NCBI GenBank assembly: GCA_028673005.1
Contig: CM054114.1
Coordinates: forward strand, 26,340,869 to 26,404,868
Source: Tanypteryx hageni
Taxonomy: Eukaryota > Arthropoda > Insecta > Odonata > Petaluridae
Length of the DNA: 64,000 bases
Reading direction: 5' to 3'
Made by a program: the position numbers and the translations under genes. Positions 32,671 to 43,721 of this stretch are shown one piece after another. The notes under the pieces are model-generated. The model did no database searches. It was not told the origin of the DNA and saw only the letters and a list, made by a program, of their open reading frames with translations. Position 1 is the stretch's first letter, and every line of letters begins with the position of its first letter.

Positions 32671-33671
32671 TTTTACTTTCTCATATACGTAGTATATTAC
32701 TTTCTCATATATGTACGTAGTTTAAAGAGCAAATGTTGTAATCGTGAAAAAATTCCACTTCGAAATTTTTATGTAAATATACGTTTTAGGTGTCCCTGAG
32801 TCCATTACAGTGGTTTTCGCCATGCCGTCTGTCTGTCTGTTCGCGGTTCTAGAGCCCAAACGCGCATTAAAATCGAATGATATCTTGTATTTATGCAATA
32901 TATCATCTTTTACAGACTCATTTTGATAAAAATGGTATTGCACAAAAATACAGGGTAGTTTATTCATGGTGATTTTTAGAAAAATTTTATTTGCTCAAAC
33001 ATGGCTCCAGAGAATTTGATTATAATCAATCCAATTGTAGAGCCTGATGTCACAAATAATACTGGGTAAGCCATATGTCTCTAAAGATAGCTATATGGCG
33101 TCCAGCGATTTTACAATTCACGCCTAGATACCTTACCTACGTCCTATGACATCATGCCTCCGCAGCGATCGACTCAAAATCTTACTACAGTCTAGACGGT
33201 TTAACTAACTCGAATGATATCTCATATTTGTGGATAATACCATTTATAATAGACAATCTGAAGAGATGAACAATTCTGCGCAAAAATTAAGTGTACTTTA
33301 TTCTTGGATATTTTAAAACATAATTCGATTTACCCAAAAAAGGCAATAAAGGTTTTGATTAAAATACATCAAATCGTACAGCCTGATGTCACAAATAATA
33401 TTAACTAAGCCATCCAGTGGCATTATTTCTGTATAAGACGCTCAGCGCATGCGTCCGAGGATAGGAAGAACCCGGGGAATCCCTAGTCTAAAATTCCTTA
33501 CTTTTCTGTTAAAGCCACGCACTTATTAGTGAGCGGTGATAGACGTGAGAGGTTGCTGGTGCCAGTCGCTTTGGTTCTGTTGCTACGCATTATTAACATA
33601 ATTGGCAGTGAATTGCCAAACGCAGAGTTAATTTCGGAGCAAAGAGTGTAGTGAGACCAAACATATATACG

Positions 33672-35369
33672 CAGGGACGGATACAGGGTTAGGTGACCTA
33701 GGTGACCGCCTTAGGGCCTCGCGCCTGGCCCCTAAAGGCAAACTAGGACAGCCACCCGTTGATGGTGATACGTGATCAATCGCGCTAGAAACGTCGTCTA
33801 GAAAGCTTTCACGGATGTTTATTCGGAGAATAGTGACGAGCGATTAAAAGAAATGGATCTGGAGAAAGGATGAAAGAAACACTGAGCATGTGCAGCCACG
33901 CACGGAATGTCGTAATGAAGAGAGTAAAGACAAATTGAAAGCCTCTTGTGTCACGGTTAAAAGGTTCTGTGTATGTCTTAGAGATCAAGTGGAACGATGA
34001 AATGAAATAGACCTCAACTAGTTCCATCTCTCACTTGGAAATCCAAAATCAAAACAGAAATTTAATTCCACCGCTTTTTTCTGGACTTAAAATGTATGTA
34101 AGTCGGACGGCGGGATGTGAAGTTCTCGCCAGATGTACCGTACAATATACGTCGAACGGCATTGAGTTAATAAGTCAGCAGATTAATATTAGAAGTGAAA
34201 GAAACGTTTACAGAGTTTGAAATGTCCCGGCACAAAGAACTAGTCATGCATTTTTGATGATGAAGACGGTCGTTGTAAAAGAGAACTGGCATGTTCGAGG
34301 ACTTGATCAGTCTGACTTCGCTGTACCTCATAGTTAGTTCTTGGTACCCGTGAATCGCCAATAGCTAAGTGGCGTTATCGCAGGGTATTTTACTGTATTC
34401 GTGAATCGTTATCATAATTAACATCTTTATTTTAATCTGACTAAAATATTTGGTTTAGCGTTATTACATTAAGAAGAATAATTACCCCATTTAAGCAATA
34501 AAATGTCAGGGAGTGAGCGGGATAAAAATAGAAAGTTTGAATGAAGAGCATTTAAAAGGAAAAAACATGTTCTTTTGGAAGAATCGCAACTAGAGTGTAA
34601 AGGATCTTTGATGAAATTTTTCAAGGAATGCAGTGAAAAAACTGATTCTAGTTGCTGTGTTAGTGTGAAAATTTAAAATCTTATTGATGTTAGCTGTGAA
34701 AGTAGAAACTAAAGTCTTGAAGACCCCGGCATAATTGTGCAAACTGGAGCAGAAACAGGTGTAATTATTCAAAATAGCCAAAAATAGTGTGATGTCTATG
34801 ACAGTAGTGTTCCGTCAACTTTTACGTCAGCAGAATCGGTTGCTGTTGGGGCATAGCCTATTGTATTCGCCAATTATAGTGATCCTGGTGAGTAGATTTT
34901 TCCCTTTGACCCATAAGCAATTGAGCAAAATTGTTGGGAAAGGTCCGATTTGCATCTTAAGAGAAAATTATGACTTTCCGTTAGAGGATAAAAACCGATA
35001 TTTTAGTTCCTTTTACTACAATCGTGTATTGAGCAACGGTGAAAAGCATCTCCAAAAACATAAGAGTAGAAAACCGCTGTTGTAAAACAAGTGAAGATTT
35101 TCTAGACGGATTCGATGTGAAATTGCTAGTTGTAGAATTAAGAACCATGGTCCAATGTTTATACTACAGTGAACCAACTGCCGCGAATCCATTTAAAGAC
35201 TGGTCCACGATCGACATCAGAAGCTATAAGTATATATATAAATAAATAATTCAAAATTTATTTGCGTGTTTTCTTCGTTAAAATAAAAACTCGTATTCAG
35301 AAATCGTAAGTCGTGGGCCTCGCAAACTCCAATCGCCTATGGGCCTCGCACCCTCTAAGTCCGCCTCTG
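33672..35369 (+). mobile_element. 1698-bp hAT element with 8-bp duplication
   Basis: It begins CAGGGACGGATACAGGG and ends CTAAGTCCGCCTCTG, whose complement is CAGAGGCGGACTTAG. The flanks are an exact TATATACG at 33664-33671 and 35370-35377. GGGCCTCGC blocks occur inside both ends. CAGRGxCGGA termini with 8-bp duplications are diagnostic of hAT. The interior retains transposase fragments (34500-35080) but no complete frame, so it is an internally deleted derivative of an autonomous element. Confidence 0.88.
34503..35085 (+). pseudogene. N-terminal relic of hAT transposase with TTF-type zinc-finger region
   Basis: From ATG at 34503 one frame reads MSGSERDKNRKFE, then after a stop KRKKHVLLEESQLECKGSL and MKFFKECSEK. 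This resembles the basic start of hAT transposases that carry a TTF-type zinc finger. Further on (about 34900-35045) the sequence FPLTHKQLSKIVGKGP, then YDFPLEDKNRYFSSFYYNRV and LSNGEK, fits the start of the TTF domain. The zinc-binding residues and the hAT catalytic domain that should follow are missing. The relic supports the hAT call independently of the termini. Confidence 0.65.
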
Positions 35370-35390
35370 TATATACGTATATGAGAAAGT

Positions 35391-36060
35391 CTGTGCAATG
35401 TTAATTTTAATGGCATTCTGTTTGTAATACTTATATCATGTGTATAAAAAATTAAAAATTGGCTGTTCTCTTAAACTAAGAACATTCTGATTAACAAAAA
35501 CCATAAAATTGAATATTTCGGTAAATTACTTAATTAATAAATTTTGAATTATTATTGAAGCTAAAGAATATGAAAATAATCGAATTATTCCTTTAGACTT
35601 GCATATGGCTTTTTACTATTTACTTGCTTACAAAAAAATAAACATTTTTACAACAGCTCTTCGCAAGCTAAGCTGGAATATTAATAATAAAAAAATATCG
35701 CCTATTGTCAAATGTGGAATTAAAATACATTCTAACAAGTAGAGTTTTTTCCATGAAAATTGATAAAAATAAACGCGTTTTCTATTTTTCGCGCGGTTAG
35801 ATCGCCACATATTCGGTTACTAGAGAGCATCGTTTGTTTTATAACGTGAAGTTGAGGTTGGCGTTTAATTGAGAGAGGCTTAATAGCTTAGTTTGCGTTG
35901 CATTGCTGAATAATTGATGCTTCGAAAATGACATTTAAGTTTATAAAGCAATCGAATTTGTATTATAATTTTTAACGTTTCCCTATCCACCTCGCTAAGG
36001 CTTTCGAACTTTTCAAGAATAGGTGGCGTTAATGTGGAATTGTACACTAAAAGTTTCAAC
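35391..36060. other. unassigned AT-rich DNA
   Basis: No gene or clear repeat is seen. Confidence 0.45.
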
Positions 36061-36062
36061 AG

Positions 36063-37335
36063 TAGGAGTAGCCGTTATCAAGAAAATCAAACAAGAAAGT
36101 CGTAATTTGCTTTGAACTTCGAAAAATCCTATCTCATTGTTGTCAACGAAAATAATCTCATTAGTAACCGAAGTAAATAAGATCTGCTATCTGTTATCTA
36201 CGACGAAGAAAAACCTTTAACTTAAATATGACAACTACATAACTCAATTGTGATACGATGTTTTCAATAATTATCGATTGTTTGACTAATTACAATAGGT
36301 TAGAAAATAGATGGGTAAATAAAAACGTAATCATTTCAGATACATGCTAGTAGAAGGCGCTTGCATTCTGAAAGCATTTCATTTCATCTTGTAAAACACA
36401 TTAACTTTTCAGAGAGATATTTCATTATTGGAAATATTTTTTTAATTCAAAAGATTTCATCTCTGCGACGATTTTTGTTCTTTTCTTATGGAACAATAAA
36501 GGAGTAACACAATCCCTAAAATTTGCAATTTTAAAAAGATTATACTTTTTTCACAGTGAAGTAATCAAGCCACACGTTTCTGCCAAATTCTAAAGCTGTA
36601 GCACATCTAGAAGTAAAATAACATTTATCTAATTGTTTAAATTTTAAAAACCTTTAACGGGCGCAATAACAACTTCATGGAGATATTCAAATAACTATTT
36701 GTGAATATATTCTAAGCTCTAAATAACTTTAAAATTTTAGCTCCCTAGCTTGCCCCGTAGTACCTAAACATATACTTATTTGTTTAAACTTTAAGAATTT
36801 TTAACAGCCAAACAAATTAAAATATCAAAATTTTCATAATTTTCATTTCGTTTTTCTATACATTCTATTCTTTAAAAAAATTTCAGCTTCGTAGCACATA
36901 CGGAAATACATAAACCTTGAAATTTTGTTTAAACAATTGCGAATTTTTAGCGGCCGCATTGTTAAATTTCTTCAAGATTTTCGTTTTTCTATTCCGTTTT
37001 GCATATAATCCTACCTACGGAAAATATTTCGAGTTTCCTGCTCATCTGGAAGTGCATAAACATTAATATCCTACTATATATCTTTATAGCTATATCCTTC
37101 TCTGTAAGGAACGTCTATATATGATACCGTTTTGCAGTATTTATTCATTATACTAAAATTAAGTAAATACGTTTATTAATGCACCAAATTTGCAGTGAGA
37201 GGAATTGTTTAGTACACAGAGAGACATTAACGGATCATGGTGTTCCGTTATTTTCAGGTGTGCGATCGTTCAAATCGCATCGTTATATTTCAAGTATTCT
37301 ATTGCAAGAAACGCGCCTATTTGTCTTGCACTGAA
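36063..37335 (+). repeat. long dispersed repeat, split copy (partner 43722-44560)
   Basis: 36063-36340 matches the middle of the 43722-44560 repeat (GCCGTT...AATCAAAC, TTGAACTT, GAAGTAAATAAGATCTGCTA). 37125-37335 matches its right part (CGTTTTGCAGTATT, AAATACGTTTATTAATG, GTGCGATCGTTCAAAT). About 780 bp at 36345-37120 is extra and contains motifs such as CTGCCAAATTCTAAAGCTGT, suggesting insertion of a second dispersed element. There is no coding capacity. Confidence 0.6.
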
Positions 37336-37339
37336 CACT

Positions 37340-37700
37340 TTTCTAATTTGCTCATTTTTATGCGTTCTTTGCACGAAGTGCACTAAGTGAACGCATATAG
37401 GGGAGGTCGATTCCGTCCGTCCGTCCGTCCGCATGTTAAAACTCCAAAACCGCTGGACGTATTATGATTAAATTCGGTATTAGGGAGTTTTGCTAAAATT
37501 GGTAGACCGATTTCAATTTTGGTCAAAATCGAACAAAAATGAAGACCGACAATGTTCCTTTGTTTCAACTCGGGAACCGCTTGACATATTGCGATGAAAT
37601 TTGGTATTGGGGAATTTTGCTAAAATTAATTGACCGATTCCAATTTTGGTTAAAATCGGACAATAATTACGACTACTTTGCATGAAGACCTACATGTATT
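37340..37700 (+). repeat. TCCGTCCG/AAATTTGGTAT dispersed repeat (inverse partner 42431-42740)
   Basis: It contains GTCCGTCCGTCCGTCCGCAT, CGCTGGACGTATTATGAT, two blocks of GGxATTxTGCTAAAATTxxT followed by GACCGATTxCAATTTTGG, and ATGAAGACCTACATGTA. The same blocks occur in reverse order and orientation at 42431-42740. Flanking GAACGCAT words appear on both sides. Type unknown. Confidence 0.65.
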
Positions 37701-37849
37701 TTACAACGTACCTCGCTTGCTTCTCGTTAAATTCTCATCTGTGCGAAAAATATTGAGAGCATTGTGAAATCTCAAAGAACGCATTTGGAAACTTCGTGTA
37801 CTCCGACATGGAGTACACCTTTACAATCTTGTTATTGGTATCAGTAATG

Positions 37850-37991
37850 AGGTCAGGCTCAACTCGGTGGAATTTACTCATACTGAAAAAAGAACTTTGT
37901 TATTTCCACAAATTTTTAATTTAAAAACGGCCGGTTTCGCTACGATCGTAGCATCATCAGGTGATTATTATTGTTATTATTGTTTAGCTTC
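37850..37991 (-). repeat. repeat end carrying a hammerhead-like core
   Basis: On the minus strand CTGATGA (37960-37954) is followed by a perfect hairpin GCTAC-GATC-GTAGC (37952-37939), then GAAA (37938-37935) and CCGGCCG. This matches the conserved core layout of hammerhead ribozymes: CUGANGA, stem II, GAAA. A (TTATTA)n-like stretch follows at 37965-37985. The cleavage-site strand of stem I could not be identified by eye. Confidence 0.5.
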
Positions 37992-38320
37992 CAGCGTTAG
38001 CGCCTATTAACCTCGTTCCGTCCGTCCGTACGCGTGATAGTTCTCAGCTTATAGAAAACGGATTTTCATGAAATTCGGTGTTAAGGACTTTTGGAAAAAT
38101 GCAATAAGAAAATTAAATAAATATTTCTCATATCCTAATCAGGGGTACCACTATACAAGAAACTAAAAACGAACTTTCCGTCATATTTAGTAACAAAATG
38201 AGTGATACCTAAAAGGTCTTAAGATAAAAATTTGTAGAACTAGTTAAATAAAATATTTTTTGCCTTATACATTTTTATCAAACGATTAGCCGTTTTCGAG
38301 AATATCTAACAAGGATGTTT
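37992..38320 (+). repeat. long dispersed repeat, left part (partner 43722-44045)
   Basis: It matches the left part of 43722-44560: TAGCGCCTATT, TTCCGTCCGTCCGTACGCGT, GATTTTCATGAAATTCGG, ATCAGGGGTACCACT, and GATTAGCCGTTTTCGAGA. It stops where the partner continues. Confidence 0.6.
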
Positions 38321-38865
38321 TAATTCACTTAATTCCTTAATCGTAAAATTACAATTCTGCAACACGAATGCCATGAAAAACGAATTATTCATTGCTTGAA
38401 ATAGTGTGGATGTATTGTGGGTGGAAAACTTACAAATGTGAATGTGTCGTGTTCGTTATTTTTTGTAAAATTTCAAAACCATATAAATGAGAATCCTTCA
38501 AAAGACTGGATTTGAATCATGAAGGAGATACCTGAAGCATATCAAACTGTAAGACCAGAAACCGATATCACTAAAGTCTTCGAAGATAGAACAATATTTG
38601 TTCGTGGCCAGGTCAAAATCACACTACGTATTCATCCAAGGGTTAAATTGTATTTAATTAAGAACTTAAATATAATTCATAGAAAAAATACTTTAAAACG
38701 TAAAAATGAGAGCTTATTAGATGTCACACCTAAAAATACGGCATAAAAATCAACCAACTATTTATAGAACATGCCTAAGACCATCGATTGAGAAAAAAAG
38801 ATTTTTAAACCAAGACAAAGGAAATGGTTCATGCGCATCTTAAGCTGGACAGGGGTCTGCGTTGA
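38321..38865. other. unassigned AT-rich DNA
   Basis: A 75-codon frame at 38519 has no recognised motif. No gene is supported. Confidence 0.4.
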
Positions 38866-38873
38866 CCTTAAAC

Positions 38874-39376
38874 CTGGGGTTTCAAACACTCGCGGCCCCC
38901 GTGGTACATTTCTGCGGCCCGCGAAGTAAGCTAGTTTACAGTAGACTTCCAGTAGACTTAATGTATTTCTTATAAAATATTTCACATAAATCTAAGAAAT
39001 TTATGAAGTATGTTACATCAGCTCTTTTGAAATATACTCAGTTAATTGCTCATTCCGATTTGAAACAATTCTGCACAGGTGAGGTACTAAATATGTCCTT
39101 CCCGCTGCAAGCGTGTTTCTTGAGTGTCCGAAGAACCTAACCTTCGACGCCGATTCTATTACTGTTTTTGTAATGAATGGGTTTAATGTCGCATCACAGG
39201 GCTGGGGCGATTTCTTTCTTATGGAAGGAGATATTGCATGTCCAAATAATATGAAACGGCGTGAGGACTGGGGATGTATGCGGCCCGTGGACTTGGTACG
39301 GTGCCTTAATGCGGCCCACGGGTTCGGTGGAGGGCCTCCATGCGGCCAGCGTACCGATGTAAGATTGAGACCCCTG
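38874..39376. mobile_element. 503-bp non-autonomous hAT element (CGGCCC family)
   Basis: The ends are CTGGGGTTTCAAACACTCGC... and ...GATTGAGACCCCTG (complement CAGGGGTCTCAATC). The flanks are CCTTAAAC (38866-38873) and CCTTAGAC (39377-39384), an 8-bp duplication with one change. Several GCGGCCC blocks occur at both ends. Frames inside it are not transposase. Confidence 0.82.
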
Positions 39377-39384
39377 CCTTAGAC

Positions 39385-40845
39385 CCACATGAACCAAGGA
39401 AACTTAAGAAAATCTAAGAGCAAAAATATTACATAAGTATGCAAATGTTTTGCGTTCCAGTTGCTATTTACGACATTTTCTTCACGCTTCCGACGAGTTT
39501 GATACTTCTGGAAGAAACGAGTAAATATCTGCATTTCGTTATCCGAGGGAATTTGTTTGCATGTCATTTTTAAGAAGAATGTCAAACGGAAGGAACTTGC
39601 GCAGAAATAGAGAAATAACGAGGTTACCAAATTAATTCGACTACGGAGCTTCTTTACTCGGCAAAAAAATGAGCAGCGCGAAACCTAGAAAGAGTTGACA
39701 TTACCAACATCGGAATGTGTATTCAAATCGAGTAGCAGGGGGATGGCAGATAAAATGTTTATATAAAAGTATGTTTATATGCTTTTAATTTATGATTGAA
39801 AGGCGCCATAAAATATTTTAATTTTTCATTAGCAGATCAGACAAAATTTGGCAATTCCTTCTCATAAGAGTTATATTTTTTCGCGCAAAGTAACAATAAA
39901 TGCTCGCAAACTATATTGTATAGTGTTCTAAAAAAGATGGCAGTACTTTCTGAAAGGATAAATCGCACGTAAAAGCAAAGACAATGAAAAAATAATAAAT
40001 AATTCCGTCATCGTGTAACCAAAAATCACGAATTCTGCAACCTGCAAAGCTCATATACCGTATTAATTTTTGTTTTCTTTTATTAATAAACGGCTAGGGT
40101 CGTCTTATTTTTGCGAACAATGAAATAAATATATTTAAAAAATAGTGACACATTACGGCAATTCGAGCGTGGTTTAATCGCATTTATCTTTTTACTGCGC
40201 ATTGCGATGACAACATTTAGAGATTTAAATAAAAATAATCCAATATGTTTGTTTAATTTATTTTCTCCAGAATGTCTCATAAAAAATTTCTTCGTCGAAA
40301 TAAACCTCCGTGTAAATATACTATATACTTCAAACGATTCCAATTTACAATAATATTCTCGTCTATTTACCAAAAAAAATGCCACCCTTTAATCTGTTCG
40401 ATGTATTCTACATGAAAAAACCTCTAGGGCTGTTCCATATTATTAATTCACGATTGATTTGAATAAAATGAATATTATATTAAAATCACTCTGATAACTC
40501 CTAAAAACAGAAAAACGTGTTGGAAAAGGGATAAGTTGCCTCCGTAAATGAATTATCAACACTGGCAGAACAAAAATCTGCTAGTTATAGCTTCTACCTT
40601 TCCACCTAGCTTAGCGATTCCAATTTTTTCCGAGTGATGGCACTAATGAAAAGATCAACTGTACCCGTGCCAGGAGATATACGGTCGTTTATCAAACAAA
40701 ACCTAGGCAACGATGAGAGGACGCAATTTTGTGCAATGACCCCACCATGCAAGTCGGTTGCCTCCCGCGAAAAATAACAAACCTTACGCCTTCAACCGAT
40801 AGATGTCGCGAACAACAAAAAAAAGACGACTGACAATGCGCACGG
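39385..40845. other. unassigned AT-rich DNA
   Basis: No gene motif is visible. A 100-codon minus-strand frame at 40083-40385 is unsupported. Confidence 0.45.
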
Positions 40846-40849
40846 ATGC

Positions 40850-41400
40850 AGCACCTCTCTCTCTCTGTATTTTCTTCTCTCTTTCTCCATCAAAACGCAG
40901 TTTCCTCTTTCACGCGGCGCCTAGTGCGATCCCCTCTTCCTCCTCCTCACTCCACTCACCCCACTATTCCCACTTCCCTCAACACCAAGACACACGCACA
41001 AGCGCGCACACACGCACACTCTTCCGCGCACCTGCACCCCTTGATTCCCCTCGCGATCCAGATTTCCCAGAAGACACCACGTCCTGCTCGGAGGAGATGG
41101 CGAGAGAAAAAGAGAGTAGTTGGGTGGAGGGGGAAGGGAAGTAGAGTGAGGAGTAAGAGAGAGGGGAAGGGGTTAGAGAGGGGGATGGAAGAGAGGGGGA
41201 GGTGAGAGAGGGAGAGGTGGAGAGAGTGGAAGGGGAGAGGGGGCCAAAAAGAATTTCCCTCTTCCGTACGCGGGATACTTCCCCGAAGCGACCTTTTCTC
41301 CTTTTTTCTCTCTCTTCCACACTTTCGTCTCTTTCTCTCCCTCTCTCCATCTAATCCGACTCTTTCTCCCTTCATTACTTTATCATACTTCCTGCTTTCC
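40850..41400. repeat. CT-rich, (CA/GC)n and GA-rich low-complexity block
   Basis: A pyrimidine-rich stretch (40855-40990), a CACACGCACA-type stretch (about 40990-41030), a purine-rich stretch (41100-41240) and a second CT-rich stretch (41290-41400) follow one another. Overlapping long frames on both strands are artefacts. Confidence 0.75.
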
Positions 41401-41679
41401 TCCTCTATCTTCCATTTCTCCTATTCCGCCCTAGCTATCTCTTTAATATCTCTTTTCATTAATAACTTTTATATTAACTTGCCTACTGTGTATATATAGA
41501 GGGTGGTTCAAATGAAAGCAGCAAAAGTGAAAAGAAAATTTTTTTATTAAAACCTTTGACAAAATACTCATTTAGCATAACATGTTGAGCTTTTCAGAAT
41601 AGTCCCCTCCTCTTGCAATGCACGTTTACCATCGCGAAACCAACACATGGATTCTGTCGGAGAAAAACTTTTTTGGTTG

Positions 41680-42430
41680 CTAGCTCAGCCAATCATGCGC
41701 CGCATTTTTAAGATCGCAGTCGGAACGAAAGTGTTTCCCTCGTAATGGCTCTTTGAGTAGACCAAAAAGATAAAATGGGGGTGCCGGTGGTGTAGTGGTT
41801 AGGACGCTGGCTGCTACTCGCCTGATGCTTGAAAAAGTCATCGGGTACGAATCCTGCGCAAGTAGGATTTTTCCAAGGTCGCCCGGCCCCCTGTTTCGTG
41901 GTTTGAGGAGACTGCGCAAATTCAGATGTTCCGTCCTTCGGAAGGGACGTTAAGCTGTTGGACCCCCTGGTGTTCTTCGTAAGAGCAGGCAAATGCCGGC
42001 ACCGGGTTTCCCTCCTCCCTCCCCCGTTATTCATTGCATTACCTCTGAGATACCCATTTGTGCTGTAAGAGAGGCAAATTGACTGGGCACTCAAACAAAC
42101 AAACAAGATAAAAATCACTCGGAGTCAAGTCTAGGGAAGAAAGGGGACTGGTATCACTTCAAAATGCAGATCCTGAATGGTTTCAAGAGCCGCACGGGCA
42201 ATATAAGGACGGGCATTGTCTTGTTGCAAACAAACTCCTTTTCGGATGAGTCCCCGACAGGATTGAAGGCTTCAGTCTGTTCTTAAGCAGATCGCGGTAG
42301 GAATCACTATTGACAATTGTCCCTTTTTCCATATAACTCTCCAAAATTACTCCATTTTTGTTCCAAAATACAGTCAACATCACTTTTCCTGCGGATGGTG
42401 TCTCTTTGAATTTTTTTGGCTTCGGTGAGC
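41680..42430 (-). pseudogene. mariner transposase relic, C-terminal half
   Basis: The frame opens at 42430 with SSPKPKKF and SAGKVMLTVFWNKNGVILES, the region containing the first catalytic-domain conserved block. It continues through YMEKGTIVNSDSYRDLLKN and LKPSI. After frameshifts the catalytic QQDNARP block appears (about 42215). A further shift restores SSLDLTPSDFYLF, which carries the third Asp, consistent with a DD34D mariner. The SINE separates this from YLFGLLKEPLRGKHFRSD and AAHDWLS at the C-terminal end, where a stop occurs at about 41680. The N-terminal DNA-binding half is missing. The transposase would cut and paste the element; this copy cannot. Confidence 0.82.
41776..42104 (+). 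mobile_element. tRNA-derived SINE (329 bp) inserted in mariner
   Basis: Box A-like TGTAGTGGTTAGGACG (41791-41806) and box B GGGTACGAATCC (41843-41854) lie at tRNA spacing near the 5' end. A body and a (CAAA)n-type tail ACAAACAAAC follow. The element is flanked by an exact 9-bp duplication, AAGATAAAA (41767-41775 and 42105-42113). RNA polymerase III boxes, the tail and the duplication make this a complete SINE. It is related to 43226-43445 but longer, with an extra TCCGTCCTTCGGAAGGGACG block that can fold. Confidence 0.92.
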
Positions 42431-42740
42431 TTTAACCAAAATTGGAATCGGTGTCGATTAATTTTAACAAAACTCCCCTATTCCAAATTTCATTACAATA
42501 TGCGGTTCCCGAGTTGAAACAAAGGAACCTTGTGAACTACATGTAGGTCTTCATGTAAAGTGGTCGTAATTTTTGTCCGATTTTAACTAAAACTGGAATC
42601 GGTCAACCAATTTTAGCAAAACTCCCCAATGCCAAATGTCATCCTAATACGTCCAGCGGTTCCCGAGTTTTGACATGCGGACGGACGAACGGACGAAAAC
42701 CACCTCCCCTACATGCGTTCACTTCGTGCATAGAACACAA
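42431..42740 (-). repeat. TCCGTCCG/AAATTTGGTAT dispersed repeat, inverse copy
   Basis: This is the reverse complement of most of 37390-37700, block for block. It replaces the missing 5' half of the mariner element, so it inserted there or the deletion breakpoint lies there. Confidence 0.65.
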
Positions 42741-42945
42741 AAAACTTATTTATAAAAAATATAATTTTTCGTAGCCATTACTTGTTTCTATTACTTTTCT
42801 CCTGTTTCTATTCCTATCTTCTACTTCTTAATACATTTGTCTTCCCTTCAATTACCTCCATTATTTCTCTTCCATCCTCCTTAGCCTTCTTTTCAAAATA
42901 TTTTTCGTTGCATTGAACGTTACCTTGAAGTGGAAGCATATTATA
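42741..42945. other. unassigned AT/CT-rich spacer
   Basis: No feature is recognised. Confidence 0.4.
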
Positions 42946-42948
42946 GAA

Positions 42949-43060
42949 CAGGGTTGGGCGAAGTTTTTATACGACGCAGGGCGCATTAGTAGTTGCAAGT
43001 GTTTTGGCGGGCCGCATTAGCATAAAAATCGGATGTTACCTGACAAACATTTCAATGAAT
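42949..43060 (+). mobile_element. hAT-like 5' end fragment
   Basis: CAGGGTTGGGCGAAGTTTTT is followed by GGGCGCATTA and GCGGGCCGCATTA, the layout of the CGGCCC-type hAT ends. I did not find the opposite end or a duplication. Confidence 0.45.
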
Positions 43061-43225
43061 TCTATTATTGAATATCGATAATTGATATTTTAGAGTAGTG
43101 AATAGATAATGTGCCGGATTAAAGTTACTTACACGTGTATGTCAGTAATGACGTAAGATTCCGTGGAACCCCAGGATAAATTTGCAACTCGAACTCCAAA
43201 GAAAAAGTTCATTTTACTCCGAATG

Positions 43226-43445
43226 TTGAGCGGTGTCGGAGTGGCTTGAGTGTTGGTACTCGACGTAATGGGTCATGGTTCGAATCCTGGCGGAAGTCGG
43301 TTCTTTCCACCTGGACTCGCCCAGCCCCTACTATGGTGTTGTGAGGACACACAAGAACAGCACTTTGCATTCCCTAAGAATAGGCCAATTCCGGAACCGG
43401 ATTTCTCTCTCTTCGGCGTGTGAATGTGTGTGGGTGCGTGTGCAA
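43226..43445 (+). mobile_element. tRNA-derived SINE, shorter relative of 41776-42104
   Basis: Box A-like TGTCGGAGTGGCTTGAG (43234-43250) and box B GGTTCGAATCC (43277-43287). The body shares TCGCCC-GCCCC, GAGGA, TAAGA-AGGC, AAT-CCGG-ACCGG-TTTC with the SINE at 41776, in the same order, but lacks the foldable TCCTTCGGAAGG block. It ends in a (TG)n-like tail. Target duplications were not resolved. Confidence 0.78.
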
Positions 43446-43721
43446 TAATTTTTCTTCGAGATCTGGGGTCGTGCAGCGAGATAAAATCCCATTTACTTTA
43501 AAATGCATTGTTCGCCCGAACTCCTGTGATCCGGATTTCTGTGTCCAAAAAAAAACATTCTTGGTTCGAAAATACTCCGTGGATGGCTTTTCGATTTCCC
43601 GCATAGCTTAAGAAAGGATTTTTTAAAAGGTTAAAGACTTCCATGATTCCATCATGAACAGGCAATCAAAACTGTTTGCATCATAGACGACATACAAATC
43701 CATTTAAGGCGCGTTTCGTTC

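Larger units (their letters stand above)
32699..35390 (-). mobile_element. ACTTTCTC-ended element, copy 2, split by a hAT insertion
   Basis: In reverse orientation this matches 3502-4507 along its length: the GCCATGCCGTCTGTCTGTCT block (32821-32840), AAATCTTACTACAG, and the stretch at 33420-33660. Its far terminus, TATATACGTATATGAGAAAGT, lies at 35370-35390, beyond a 1698-bp insertion. At the other end ACTTTCTC occurs twice (32675 and 32699), so a terminus may have been duplicated. Without the insertion the element is about 1 kb. Confidence 0.7.
41499..42430 (-). mobile_element. mariner (DD34D) element, 5'-truncated, interrupted by a SINE
   Basis: The terminus GAGGGTGGTTCAAATGAAAG lies next to TATATATA at 41491-41498, fitting a mariner inverted repeat in a TA target. 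The opposite terminus is missing: the transposase breaks off at 42430 where a dispersed repeat begins. A 329-bp SINE (41776-42104) splits the transposase. Without the SINE about 600 bp of mariner remains. Confidence 0.8.

Noticed and set aside
37385..37435. CRISPR-like array from regularly spaced TCCG words
   Set aside because: Contiguous tetranucleotide repeats without spacers; part of a dispersed repeat.
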